NCBI GenBank assembly: GCA_018266375.1
Contig: JAFEAO010000008.1
Location: 117,427-181,426 of the forward strand
DNA: 64,000 nucleotides
DNA from: Bdellovibrionales bacterium
GTDB lineage: Bacteria > Bdellovibrionota > UBA1018 > CAIMNF01
Direction: 5' to 3'
Shown one piece after another: positions 1-7,508 of this stretch. The notes under the pieces were generated by a model that worked only from the letters and a program-made list of their open reading frames with translations, did no database searches and had not been told where the DNA came from. Each line of letters opens with the position of its first letter. The first letter of the stretch is position 1. Both the position numbers and the translations under genes were made by a program.

Positions 1-965
1 CCGCTCAAACGTTCCTTACGCAATGAATCCTCAAACGCTCCGCGTTCCGCTTTCATGCGGGCTGCGTGTTCGCTTTTCAAACGAGCCATTTCCGCATTTG
101 CTTGAGCGCGGGTATTTTGAACTTCGTTTTGTGCCTCAGCCAGCTGTCCCGAAACCGAAGCCAAGTTGCTCTTCGCGCTGTTCAATTCCTTCATGAAATT
201 GTTATTTTTAGACTCGAGCGCGGAGACCTTTTGATCGCTCTCTTTGCGAAGCGAAGCGATCTTCTTGTTCAACTGTTCGCGCGAGCTGTGAAGGCGTTTT
301 TGCTCCGCAGTCATCTTCGCGATCTTGTCGTCCATCTGTGACTTGATCGACTTGATTAAAGCGCGGTTGGCGTTCAAATTTCTGGTCTTTGCTTGAATAT
401 CCGCGTTCAAGTCTTCGATCTCTTCTTGGTTGTGGGCGATCTCGACGTTCTTGTTAGCAATGACGGTACGTTGCTCGCCGATCTTGGTCTCTTTGTTCGT
501 GATCAACTCCTCGCGATTTTTGATCTTGGACTTCGCGAGAATGTTGTTGTTGATGATGTTGCGGATCATCTGCTGATATTCGTTCAGAGCCAGTTCCTTC
601 TCTTCGTTTTCCTTGGCTTGCTTACGCAGGTCTTCTTTTTCGTTCTTGGCATCTTCTTTCAAGAGCGTGAGCTTGTTCATCAAGCGGTTGTAAACTTCTT
701 GCTCTTTCTCGGACGACTCTTTGAGCTGTTGCTCCTTCAAGGCGTTGTACACTTGAATCTGCTGCTCAAGATCCGCAGCTTTTTGCGAAAGCTTTTGGTA
801 TTCGATGTTCTTTTGTAAACTCGACGTCTGAGTTTTCACGCTCGCGGTGACGTACAAAAGCAGGAATACAATAGACAACATCAGGAACAAGTCGCTGTAT
901 GACGTCCACATGCTGTCTGAGCCGTGCTCGGTTTGTTTTTTTGCCTTCTGGTAGTCGAAGCTCAT
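1..965 (-). CDS. MotB-plug / long coiled-coil membrane protein, 3' end beyond window
   Basis: Reading down from 965, an open frame runs off the window edge, giving about 321 residues without a stop. After a short hydrophilic head there is one membrane segment (about residues 20-43) that begins WTSYSDLFLML. This resembles the MotB/ZorB/ExbD-type plug helix, with Asp25 where MotB has its proton-binding Asp. The remainder (about 50-321) is continuous charged heptad sequence rich in Lys, Glu, Gln and Asn, so a long periplasmic coiled coil is likely. GGAG lies 10 bases before the ATG. MotB proteins normally follow a MotA-like partner, but the gene upstream here is an unrelated amidotransferase. 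An OmpA-like peptidoglycan-binding end may lie outside the window. Stator-type function is inferred from the plug helix only. Confidence 0.8.
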   Translation of the reverse strand, partial: MSFDYQKAKKQTEHGSDSMWTSYSDLFLMLSIVFLLLYVTASVKTQTSSLQKNIEYQKLSQKAADLEQQIQVYNALKEQQLKESSEKEQEVYNRLMNKLTLLKEDAKNEKEDLRKQAKENEEKELALNEYQQMIRNIINNNILAKSKIKNREELITNKETKIGEQRTVIANKNVEIAHNQEEIEDLNADIQAKTRNLNANRALIKSIKSQMDDKIAKMTAEQKRLHSSREQLNKKIASLRKESDQKVSALESKNNNFMKELNSAKSNLASVSGQLAEAQNEVQNTRAQANAEMARLKSEHAARMKAERGAFEDSLRKERLS

Positions 966-1135
966 GGATAAGGTTCTCCAGTAGTCTATTTCGGCAGAAC
1001 CCTGACAATTCATGAGTTTGCGGCCGATTTTCCGTCGACCGGGGGCGAATTGCGTTTTACGCCGGTTGCAGGACCCTCTTTATCGTCAAAGTCCTGACCA
1101 TACTTTAGTTTTTAGAGTGCTTTATCCCGTTGATC

Positions 1136-1951
1136 TCAGGGAACGGCGGGATCGTGCTCGACCCCGGGGATCGTGCTCGCGGAAGTTAGCACCTCGCCTT
1201 CTTGAAACATCCAAAGCGAACCCGGGGGCATCGGGTTCCACCGTTCATCGTGGGTAAGCGGGGCCGTCGCGATGACCGCAACCCGATCGAAGTTGGTGGT
1301 CACTTCGCTGAAATCAATCGTGACCTCCTGGTCCGAAAGCTTCGCCTTCGTAAACGGCGCCTGACGGACGATGTAAGTGAGATGAGTCGAGGCATGAGCG
1401 AAGAGCACCGAACCGTTTGAAAAGAGAAAGTTGAACTCGCACTCCGCGTCGCCGACTTCGAGAGTGAGACGTTTTACCTCGGCAAACAGCGCGTCGGTCT
1501 CCGGAGCTTCCACCCCGAATTTCTTTTTCAGACTCTGCATGATGTAGCAAAATGCGCGTTCACTATCGGTCGTCCCGACCGGCACGAACGTGCCGTCAAA
1601 GACGGGCTTAAAATTTTTAAGGTGTCCGTTGTGGGCAAAAATCCAATACTGCCCCCAAAGCTCTCGCATAAACGGATGCGTGTTTTCCAACCGCACCTCG
1701 CCCTGAGTGGCTTTGCGGATGTGCGAGATCACGGTCTTGGATTTGATCGGATAGCTGCGCACGAGTTCGGCGACGGGAGAATGGGCCGAAGCATTGGAAT
1801 CGAGGAACTGGCGTACGCCCTTACCCTCGAAAAACGCAATCCCCCATCCGTCGGCGTGCACATCGGTGAGGCCGCCGCGAGCCTGAAATCCGGTGAACGA
1901 AAAGCAAATGTCGGTTGGGACGTTACAACTCATCCCGAGCAGCTGACACAT
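1136..1951 (-). CDS. Class II glutamine amidotransferase, YafJ type
   Basis: A 271-residue protein beginning MCQLLGMS. Cys2 becomes the N-terminal nucleophile once Met is removed, as in class II (Ntn) amidotransferases. Family motifs include HADGWGIAFFEG, SHIRKATQGEV (the Arg that binds glutamine) and IFAHNGHLKNF, followed by GTTDSERAFCYIM. There is no synthetase or isomerase domain, which matches stand-alone YafJ/GATase_4 proteins. These hydrolyse glutamine, but their acceptor reaction is mostly unknown. The gene is monocistronic or nearly so: 170 bases separate it from the coiled-coil gene downstream, and it is divergent from the small genes at 2005 across about 50 bases. Confidence 0.88.
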   Translation of the reverse strand: MCQLLGMSCNVPTDICFSFTGFQARGGLTDVHADGWGIAFFEGKGVRQFLDSNASAHSPVAELVRSYPIKSKTVISHIRKATQGEVRLENTHPFMRELWGQYWIFAHNGHLKNFKPVFDGTFVPVGTTDSERAFCYIMQSLKKKFGVEAPETDALFAEVKRLTLEVGDAECEFNFLFSNGSVLFAHASTHLTYIVRQAPFTKAKLSDQEVTIDFSEVTTNFDRVAVIATAPLTHDERWNPMPPGSLWMFQEGEVLTSASTIPGVEHDPAVP

Positions 1952-2004
1952 TTTCTTTATTTTAACCCTATTCCTTATCGGATGTGCACTGATAACATTT
2001 ACCC

Positions 2005-2160
2005 ATGAGTCAAATCTGCTATTTTTGTAAACGTGCCCCGGCCGATAGTACCTGCGAGACCTGCAAACGCGCGGTCTGCATCCAGTGTTCGGGCTCCGGC
2101 AATCACAACTGCTATCAGCGTCGATGGGTCCGTTGGTTTAAAAACTGGCTCGTGACATGA
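2005..2160 (+). CDS. Small cysteine-rich (zinc-ribbon-like) protein, 51 aa
   Basis: The 51-residue product has Cys at 6, 9, 18, 21, 26, 29 and 36 with a His at 35. The paired CxxC spacing looks like a small LIM/B-box-type zinc ribbon. A basic WVRWFKNWL tail follows. It is too short for ordinary gene finding but is supported by tight coupling to the next gene: its TGA overlaps the following ATG in ATGA. No SD is obvious, and the start lies about 53 bases from the divergent amidotransferase start. No function can be assigned. Zinc binding is inferred from cysteine spacing alone. Confidence 0.55.
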   Translation: MSQICYFCKRAPADSTCETCKRAVCIQCSGSGNHNCYQRRWVRWFKNWLVT

Positions 2161-2315
2161 GCTCGGACAAAAAGTGCTCGAAGTGCAAAGAAGTGCTCTC
2201 TGAGTGCACATGCATTGCCGAAGAAGATCCGAAGACCTACAAATCCATCGCGGTCCTGCGTCTTGAAAAACAAGGCCGAGGCGGAAAGACGGTAACAGTG
2301 AGTTTCAAACAATAA
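2157..2315 (+). CDS. Half-length SUI1/eIF1-like protein (YciH family N-terminal half), 52 aa
   Basis: The 52-residue frame starts in the ATGA overlap with the preceding Cys-rich gene. Residues 7-19 carry CSKCKEVLSECTC, the CxxC...CxC head seen in archaeal-type SUI1 proteins. The end, VLRLEKQGRGGKTVTVSF, matches the first strand and loop of the SUI1/eIF1 fold. The frame then stops, whereas YciH/SUI1 proteins continue for 50-60 more residues. No continuation is visible in the ~20 bases before the terminator at 2321-2359. It could be a decayed YciH or a genuine mini-protein that keeps the basic RNA-contacting loop. Family assignment is moderately sure; function is unknown. Confidence 0.55.
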   Translation: MSSDKKCSKCKEVLSECTCIAEEDPKTYKSIAVLRLEKQGRGGKTVTVSFKQ

Positions 2316-2320
2316 GAGCA

Positions 2321-2359
2321 AAAACAATTCGGGCCCGATTGCACGCAACCGAGCCCGAA
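2321..2359 (-). terminator. Rho-independent terminator of rpmG-rpmE, between convergent genes
   Basis: Inverted arms TTCGGGC (2328-2334) and GCCCGAA (2353-2359) flank an 18-base loop. On the minus strand the stem is followed by a T-rich run (complement of 2321-2327), the form expected for ending the ribosomal protein transcript. On the plus strand no T-run follows, so it would stop the SUI1-like transcript less efficiently. Confidence 0.7.
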
Positions 2360-2383
2360 AACAATGGAATGAACTTTAGCGGA

Positions 2384-2635
2384 CTATTTCTTGATATTTT
2401 TGTACTTGTTCATGAACTTCTCTACGCGGCCGGTAGTATCAACGCGCTTGTCTTGGCCGGTGTAGAAAGGGTGTGACTTGGAAGAAATCTCGACCTTTGC
2501 GAGTGGATATTCTTTGCCGTCTTCCCAAACGATGGTTTCTTTAGTTTGAATCGTAGAACGGGTCAAAAATTGGAAACCGCTCTGGAGGTCCTTGAAAACT
2601 ACTTCTTTGTAAACCGGGTGAATATTTTCGCGCAT
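2384..2635 (-). CDS. rpmE2: 50S ribosomal protein L31, type B
   Basis: The 83-residue product starts [14 protein letters not shown] and contains [10 protein letters not shown] and RVEKFMNKY, diagnostic of L31. It lacks the CxxC pairs of zinc-binding L31, so it is the type B (C-) form. The frame is open nine codons further upstream, but the ATG at 2635 is preceded by GGAG with five bases between and fits the family length. It lies 38 bases downstream of rpmG on the same strand, with a terminator following, so the two form a small operon. Confidence 0.95.
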   Translation of the reverse strand: MRENIHPVYKEVVFKDLQSGFQFLTRSTIQTKETIVWEDGKEYPLAKVEISSKSHPFYTGQDKRVDTTGRVEKFMNKYKNIKK

Positions 2636-2673
2636 GCTAGCTCCTTGCGCCGTCAGGCGCATAATTTAATAGA

Positions 2674-2844
2674 TTATTTCTTCGAGTGAGAAGGCATTTT
2701 GGTTTCAGTAAACACGACGTGCTTACGAGCGACTGGATCATACTTTTTGAGTTGGATCTTGTCGGTTTGCTTCTGCTTGTTCTTGGTAGTGTAGTAGCTA
2801 TAGCCAGTTTTTGCTGAAGAAATCAGCCTTACTTTTTCGCGCAT
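2674..2844 (-). CDS. rpmG: 50S ribosomal protein L33
   Basis: The 56-residue frame translates as [20 protein letters not shown], then [20 protein letters not shown] and KHVVFTETK, the L33 signature. The zinc-binding CxxC pairs of some L33 proteins are absent, as also in the neighbouring L31. This suggests ribosome zinc sparing as the constitutive state. AAGGA lies seven bases before the ATG. It is first in the rpmG-rpmE pair, 111 bases after the end of mlaD. Confidence 0.95.
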   Translation of the reverse strand: MREKVRLISSAKTGYSYYTTKNKQKQTDKIQLKKYDPVARKHVVFTETKMPSHSKK

Positions 2845-2955
2845 AATCTTATCCTTAATGGTTGCTCAGAGGAGACACTAGTGAGGACACCAGGTCACCC
2901 AACACAACCCCGATTAATGTAATAGTCCTGAGAATTTAGGCTATTTTGGCCAAAA

Positions 2956-4428
2956 TTACAAGAAAGAGAATAAAAGTTTAATATCTTCGTCTTCGAAGCG
3001 GATCCCCGCACCGTAGAAGGTCGACAGCTTGCCGCCGACCTTACGATAGCCCTCGATCCCGCCCGAGAGGTAAAAAATGGAAATTGGCTGGAATATCAAA
3101 TAGCTGCGGCCATCCGCCAGGGCAGTCCAGTTCCCTGCTCCATCGGCCTGAGACCTAAAATAGAGCTCATTTTTAAGCTGGATCTGCTCCAGGTGCTCCG
3201 GGTCCCAACCCAGGTTAATCCCCAAAGAAGCAGCCCCATCTCCGTATAAAAGACCGACGGCGAGGTCAAAGCGTTGGGCAAACACCTTCCCGATCATCAC
3301 GCTATAGGAGAACCCTCCCTTGTTATTGGTGGTGTTGCGAGTGGTGTTTGTGATCCCGTTTGAATCGACCGTGTTCGTGACTTGGTTCACCGTTCCGCGC
3401 GGATCCGATGATATGCCGATCAAGTAGTAGCGATCGGGTTTTGGCCAGATACTCAGCTGGAATGAGGAACGAGCACCGGTCCACGCATCCATTTCTTGGA
3501 TTCCGAGATTCACGAGGAGCTTAATCTCGCTCGCACGTCCCAAAAGCTTATTGACGCTGGTGATCGCCTTCTTCAATTCATCGGCGTAGTAAGGATCATT
3601 GAGCACCATCCCCACCGATCCTTTGCCTTGGTTGATCCGAGTCGCTTGATCGCGCAACTGCTCGATCGCGTCTTCGAGCTTGATGAGCGAACGCTGTGCG
3701 GTCGCGGTCAATCCGCCTTGAGGCGAAAACGCTTTCGACGCGTCCTTCAATGTGTCGTTCAATTGTTTGATCGTCGAGCGAATCTCTTCGGGACGGATCG
3801 ACTCCTTCAGCGAAGTCATGATGGTGTTGAGTTGGCCCATGACTTGTTGCATGTCGGCAGCTTTTTCGCCGATCGGAATTTCTTTCGCGCCCTTCGTACG
3901 GTTCGGTGCCGGAGGCGCGTCAGCCTGAGCGTAAGCATCGCTGATCCAGAATAATTTTTTAAGTAAGTTCGAGCTTTTCGGCTGAGCCGGTTGCTCGGCA
4001 GGCGCGCCTTCTTGCGGGCTCATCGTCGAGTTCGGAACCGCGTCTTCCATTCTGTGAGTGCCGGTGTATCGAACCGGTTTCAACTCCAAAAAGCGATCAC
4101 CCAAAAAACCTTCGGCACGGACAAATGCTTTCGTGTCGGGCACGACTTCAACCGGCGCGGTGATACAGATCTTAAGCTTCACGCCGTTCGGAACCATCGC
4201 GATATCCTCAATGAATCCGATGTCCAATCCCAGCGATTTAACCGGGGCTTTGGTCTTCAGGCCCGTCGCGTCTTCAACCGTCACCATCACTGAATCGCAT
4301 GGACGCCACCAAAACGGGCGGTTGTTAACATAGATGGAAAGAGCACCGAGCAGGAGTAACGTCGCGAGGGTAAAAAATCCGACCCGGAGTTTTGTTTTTG
4401 TGCTGGCTTCGTTTGAATTTGTACTCAT
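2956..4428 (-). CDS. mlaD: MCE/MlaD-family lipid transport protein with extended C-terminal region
   Basis: The 490-residue product has one N-terminal membrane helix (about 15-31) and an MCE domain (about 35-130: VTVEDATGLKTKAPVKSLGL, GFLGDRFLELKP). A proline/alanine-rich linker and a helical stretch (about 190-300) follow. The last ~170 residues look like alternating beta strands and end in LLFSFL, with an aromatic near the C terminus as in outer-membrane barrels. MlaD partners the MlaE permease, encoded 32 bases upstream. Typical MlaD is about 180 residues, so this is far longer. A single chain reaching from inner to outer membrane is inferred. A 14-base palindrome (2943-2956) sits at the stop. 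Confidence 0.85.
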   Translation of the reverse strand: MSTNSNEASTKTKLRVGFFTLATLLLLGALSIYVNNRPFWWRPCDSVMVTVEDATGLKTKAPVKSLGLDIGFIEDIAMVPNGVKLKICITAPVEVVPDTKAFVRAEGFLGDRFLELKPVRYTGTHRMEDAVPNSTMSPQEGAPAEQPAQPKSSNLLKKLFWISDAYAQADAPPAPNRTKGAKEIPIGEKAADMQQVMGQLNTIMTSLKESIRPEEIRSTIKQLNDTLKDASKAFSPQGGLTATAQRSLIKLEDAIEQLRDQATRINQGKGSVGMVLNDPYYADELKKAITSVNKLLGRASEIKLLVNLGIQEMDAWTGARSSFQLSIWPKPDRYYLIGISSDPRGTVNQVTNTVDSNGITNTTRNTTNNKGGFSYSVMIGKVFAQRFDLAVGLLYGDGAASLGINLGWDPEHLEQIQLKNELYFRSQADGAGNWTALADGRSYLIFQPISIFYLSGGIEGYRKVGGKLSTFYGAGIRFEDEDIKLLFSFL

Positions 4429-4460
4429 ATTGTTGTCGCTTTGTGTTTAAACACCCGTGG

Positions 4461-5246
4461 TTAATGAAAAAAAAGTTTAGGCGCGCGAACCGGCAGCACC
4501 ATCGTCCAAAAATAATCGAGTAAGAGAATCGTCAAGCAAGTCGCGACGACCGTCGAGCGCGTCGAAAGGCCGACCGCTCTCGCGCCGCCGGTTGCGCGAA
4601 ACCCGTAAAAACATCCGATCGTCGTGAGCGCGAATCCGAAGGTCGCTCCTTTAATTACGCAGTGGACGAAATCCACCCAGTCGACCCAGGCGCGGAATGT
4701 TTTCCAAAACACCGGCATGCTCAGGCCAAGAACGCTTGTTGCAATCAAGCAGCCCGCAAGCGTCGCTATCGCGCCAAACACCACCGACAAAAGCGGCATC
4801 ATCGCCATCCCCGCCGCCACGCGAGGCGCGACCAAATACTCAAACGGATCGACACCCATCACATCGAGCGCGTCGATTTGCTCGGTCACTCGCATCGATG
4901 CGACTTCGGCACCGATCGCGGCACCCGCACGGCCCGTCACCATGATCGCGCCCATCACCGGGGCCATCTCGCGAAAGAGCGACACGCCGATGGTGCCGCC
5001 AACCATCGCCTGCGCGCCGAAGAGCGCAAACGAGGTGTAGAGTTGGTAGCCCAAGACTGCGCCCATAAAGACGGCCGCGACGGAGAGGATTCCGAAACTC
5101 GACACACCAATGAACTCGCATTGGTTGATAAAGAGATCAAAACGCTTCGGAAGGCGCCTTGCGCCTTGGAGCAAGCGGCCCAAAAACAAACTGAGTTCGC
5201 CGAGCCAAGATACGGCTCCAAAGAATGGGGACAAAAGGGTCGTCAT
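4461..5246 (-). CDS. mlaE: MlaE-family ABC transporter permease
   Basis: The 261-residue hydrophobic protein carries the MlaE/TTG2B pattern GREMAP-like FREMAPVMGAIMVTGRAG, AIGAEVASMRVTEQIDAL and MGVDPFEYLVAPRV, with about five membrane segments. It forms the inner-membrane channel of the phospholipid transporter with MlaD, encoded directly downstream. The cognate ATPase MlaF usually lies immediately upstream, but a phosphatidyltransferase-family gene occupies that place. MlaF must be encoded elsewhere or the permease uses a distant ATPase. Confidence 0.92.
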   Translation of the reverse strand: MTTLLSPFFGAVSWLGELSLFLGRLLQGARRLPKRFDLFINQCEFIGVSSFGILSVAAVFMGAVLGYQLYTSFALFGAQAMVGGTIGVSLFREMAPVMGAIMVTGRAGAAIGAEVASMRVTEQIDALDVMGVDPFEYLVAPRVAAGMAMMPLLSVVFGAIATLAGCLIATSVLGLSMPVFWKTFRAWVDWVDFVHCVIKGATFGFALTTIGCFYGFRATGGARAVGLSTRSTVVATCLTILLLDYFWTMVLPVRAPKLFFH

Positions 5247-5287
5247 TACTTATTGACTTTAAGGGCAAACAAAACGAATTCAAAGGT

Positions 5288-6256
5288 TTATTCACGGTAG
5301 ACGCCGTGCAAAAAATCATGAAGAAAGTGCAGGCCGAACGACAGCGCCCCAAGGGCATAGGCAAAGCCAACCCCGAAAGCAATCAGGACCGGATGCACAT
5401 GCGGAAAAATGTGTTGTCCGAAAAGACCCAAGACCAAAAAACAGAGACTCATCACGGCAAAGATGTTGTCGTCGCTCACAAAAGCCGTGGCCCTCACCGC
5501 GCGCCTGAACTCCGTCTTTCGGGTCACACTGGCAAGTTCGTTCATCAGGCGGGCGTCTTGAATCGCCTTCTCTTGCCAATCCGCCGCGGTTGAACGACGG
5601 GACACCTTATCGAACCACTCTTTAGATACAAACTGAATGGTCTTCGAGTCCATCCAAAGACCAATGTGCGAGAGATAGTTGGCTTCCGGCGAGTTGGCTC
5701 GCTCGTAGTGCTCACGCCACTCCGTCTCCACCTTGTCGACTTCGGTACGGATGATCGCGCCGAGCTTACGCTTCATGAGATGGTAAACAGTCCCGCAATG
5801 AGCCGCTACAAAGGCAAACAAGAAGACTCCAGCGGTAATCAGATACGGATTGTAGTTGCGAAAATCCTGCACCAAACGCAGGGCCCCGGCGATCATCAGA
5901 GCATTGAAAGAAACTCCGTCGCCGATGGCATCGAGAGTGCGACCCATCGCCGATGAGTTGCCTTTGACCCGCGCGAGCTCTCCATCCAGGCAATCAAGCA
6001 GGTTGCGAAGTTCGTACGCGATAACGGCTGGAATATAGCTCTCGCGATAAATGAGGAGCGCCGCGAATACGCCGACACCCGTGTGCGAAATTGAAATGAG
6101 GTTGGGATGAACCGGGACGTTCTTGAGTTTGTTGGCGAGGTAGTGCGCGAACTTAAACCGGTACAACCGGTTGACCGGATCGATCAGCTGAGTCTGAAGG
6201 TGAAGTTGGTTTGCGAGTTGGACTTCCCTCGGAGAGGTGGTCCCTACCGTTGCCAT
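5288..6256 (-). CDS. CDP-alcohol phosphatidyltransferase family membrane protein
   Basis: About 322 residues. The family signature D-G-(x2)-A-R-(x8)-G-(x3)-D-(x3)-D appears as LDCLDGELARVKGNSSAMGR then TLDAIGDG (about residues 87-115). Several membrane helices follow and the last lies near the C terminus. The family exchanges CMP for an alcohol in phospholipid synthesis. The head group cannot be read from sequence, and the region after the motif (a charged loop of about 100 residues) is unusual. ATG at 6256 is chosen over an in-frame TTG two codons earlier; neither has a strong SD. It probably heads the transcript with mlaE and mlaD (41-base gap), giving a phospholipid synthesis/transport operon. 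Confidence 0.8.
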   Translation of the reverse strand: MATVGTTSPREVQLANQLHLQTQLIDPVNRLYRFKFAHYLANKLKNVPVHPNLISISHTGVGVFAALLIYRESYIPAVIAYELRNLLDCLDGELARVKGNSSAMGRTLDAIGDGVSFNALMIAGALRLVQDFRNYNPYLITAGVFLFAFVAAHCGTVYHLMKRKLGAIIRTEVDKVETEWREHYERANSPEANYLSHIGLWMDSKTIQFVSKEWFDKVSRRSTAADWQEKAIQDARLMNELASVTRKTEFRRAVRATAFVSDDNIFAVMSLCFLVLGLFGQHIFPHVHPVLIAFGVGFAYALGALSFGLHFLHDFLHGVYRE

Positions 6257-6436
6257 CTTCAAAGTGTATCGAAAATTTGGAGATTTTGAAGAGGTATTTT
6301 GGGGCTTAGCGCAACGACTGGAGGAGAGTGCGCCTCACTCTTTGAACCGTTCCGGAGTGATGTCATTACCCCGAGCAGAGGACGGCCATCGATTCTCCCC
6401 GTAAAATGATATAGTGGTACGGACTGGAGTCAACTC

Positions 6437-6736
6437 ATGCCAAATTTAACCAAAATTGCACCATCCGCAACGGGACAAATCATGATGCAATTCGATACCG
6501 GGGAGCAGTTCGAAATCGCTCCCCTCGACCTTCGGTTTGCCTGCCCATGCGCAAGTTGCGTGGATGAGATAACCGGCAAGCGTACGCTTAAGCGCGAAAA
6601 TCTCAAAGCCGACGTGAAGCCCACCAAGATCGAACCCGTAGGACGTTATGGGATTCATATCGATTGGTCGGATGGCCATCGCACGGGCATGTATCATTTC
6701 GATAGTTTGTATTCGCTCGCGAAGGCAAAAACGTGA
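6437..6736 (+). CDS. DUF971 domain protein
   Basis: A 99-residue single-domain protein. LRFACPCASCVDEITGKR and YGIHIDWSDGHRTGMYHFDSL are the DUF971 (gamma-butyrobetaine hydroxylase N-terminal-like) signatures, and the CxCxxC cluster is suited to metal binding. DUF971 proteins are often linked with Fe-S cluster assembly genes, but no such neighbour is present here. The gene stands alone between two minus-strand genes with 180 bases of leader. Confidence 0.85.
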   Translation: MPNLTKIAPSATGQIMMQFDTGEQFEIAPLDLRFACPCASCVDEITGKRTLKRENLKADVKPTKIEPVGRYGIHIDWSDGHRTGMYHFDSLYSLAKAKT

Positions 6737-6830
6737 ACGGCTTTAGGTGAAACCACGTTAGACTTTTATAACCGCTTCTGAAGTCGTGGCAATGCTCACG
6801 GATTTTATAGCGCAAACCACGGTGATCCGA

Positions 6831-7301
6831 TCAGTCCTGGCATCCAAGCCGTCTGTTCAGATCTGACACGGCATTTTTGATACCTTCGGTAGTCTGATAA
6901 ATGTCATTCGCGGAGAACTGCTGGACTTCCTTGCTGGCACACGTATCCGTGAGCTTTCGTTCCGCTTTCCGGAGTGTCTTTATAAAATCGCTAAATTCAC
7001 CTGGGTTTTGGCTTCGTGAAAGAGATTTTTGCATCATGTACATAGCGAGCGTACTTTTACCCACCGCCATGCAGTATTCAGGTGTCGCACTTGCCAATAG
7101 TGATTCAACGGTCTGATTCACGCTAAGCTGGTGCCGGAAAGCATTGTACATATCCTGATTTTCTTGAAGGAGCGACCAAGCTTGCTTGTAGATTTCAGAC
7201 GAGCAAAGTGGATCTTTAGCACCGATGAAGGTGGCATAACCTTTTGTCGTCGTTAGAAACAACGCCAATACTACTACTGAGACTGTCTTTATCAATTTCA
7301 T
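6831..7301 (-). CDS. Secreted protein of unknown function, 156 aa
   Basis: A clear signal peptide (MKLIKTVSVVVLALFLTT...GYA) precedes a mature part of about 133 helical residues with four Cys that could make two disulphides. No family is recognised. ORF edges and the SD-like AAAGG upstream support the start. It sits alone, with an AT-rich 207-base gap upstream that contains an A/T run (about 7420-7450) suitable for a promoter region. Confidence 0.7.
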   Translation of the reverse strand: MKLIKTVSVVVLALFLTTTKGYATFIGAKDPLCSSEIYKQAWSLLQENQDMYNAFRHQLSVNQTVESLLASATPEYCMAVGKSTLAMYMMQKSLSRSQNPGEFSDFIKTLRKAERKLTDTCASKEVQQFSANDIYQTTEGIKNAVSDLNRRLGCQD

Positions 7302-7508
7302 ATTCAGAGCCTTTCTCCTGTTTGTAAGGATATAGAGTCGTCCGTGCTCGAATCGCTCAAAGCCTTCGCAGCCTTAGACTTGCGGGAATTTAGCACACAT
7401 CAGAATCGATTGACACTTTTTTAATAAATTAAATTAAAAAAATAGAATTGAATCTTTCGGCACGCTCCTGCTTCAAGTGGCGCCAGGCATCCAAGACTTA
7501 TCGTCAAC

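Noticed and set aside
393..818. A plus-strand Leu/Val/Phe-rich frame opposite the coiled-coil gene
   Set aside because: It is the complement of Lys/Glu/Asn codons of the coiled coil, which produces artificial hydrophobic sequence.
1..965. Calling a Zorya defence system from the MotB-like plug
   Set aside because: Only the plug helix is visible; no ZorA, ZorC/D or nuclease gene is in the window.
4662..5300. A 212-codon plus-strand frame opposite mlaE
   Set aside because: It is Arg/His/Lys-rich and mirrors mlaE codon use; the minus-strand MlaE motifs are clear.
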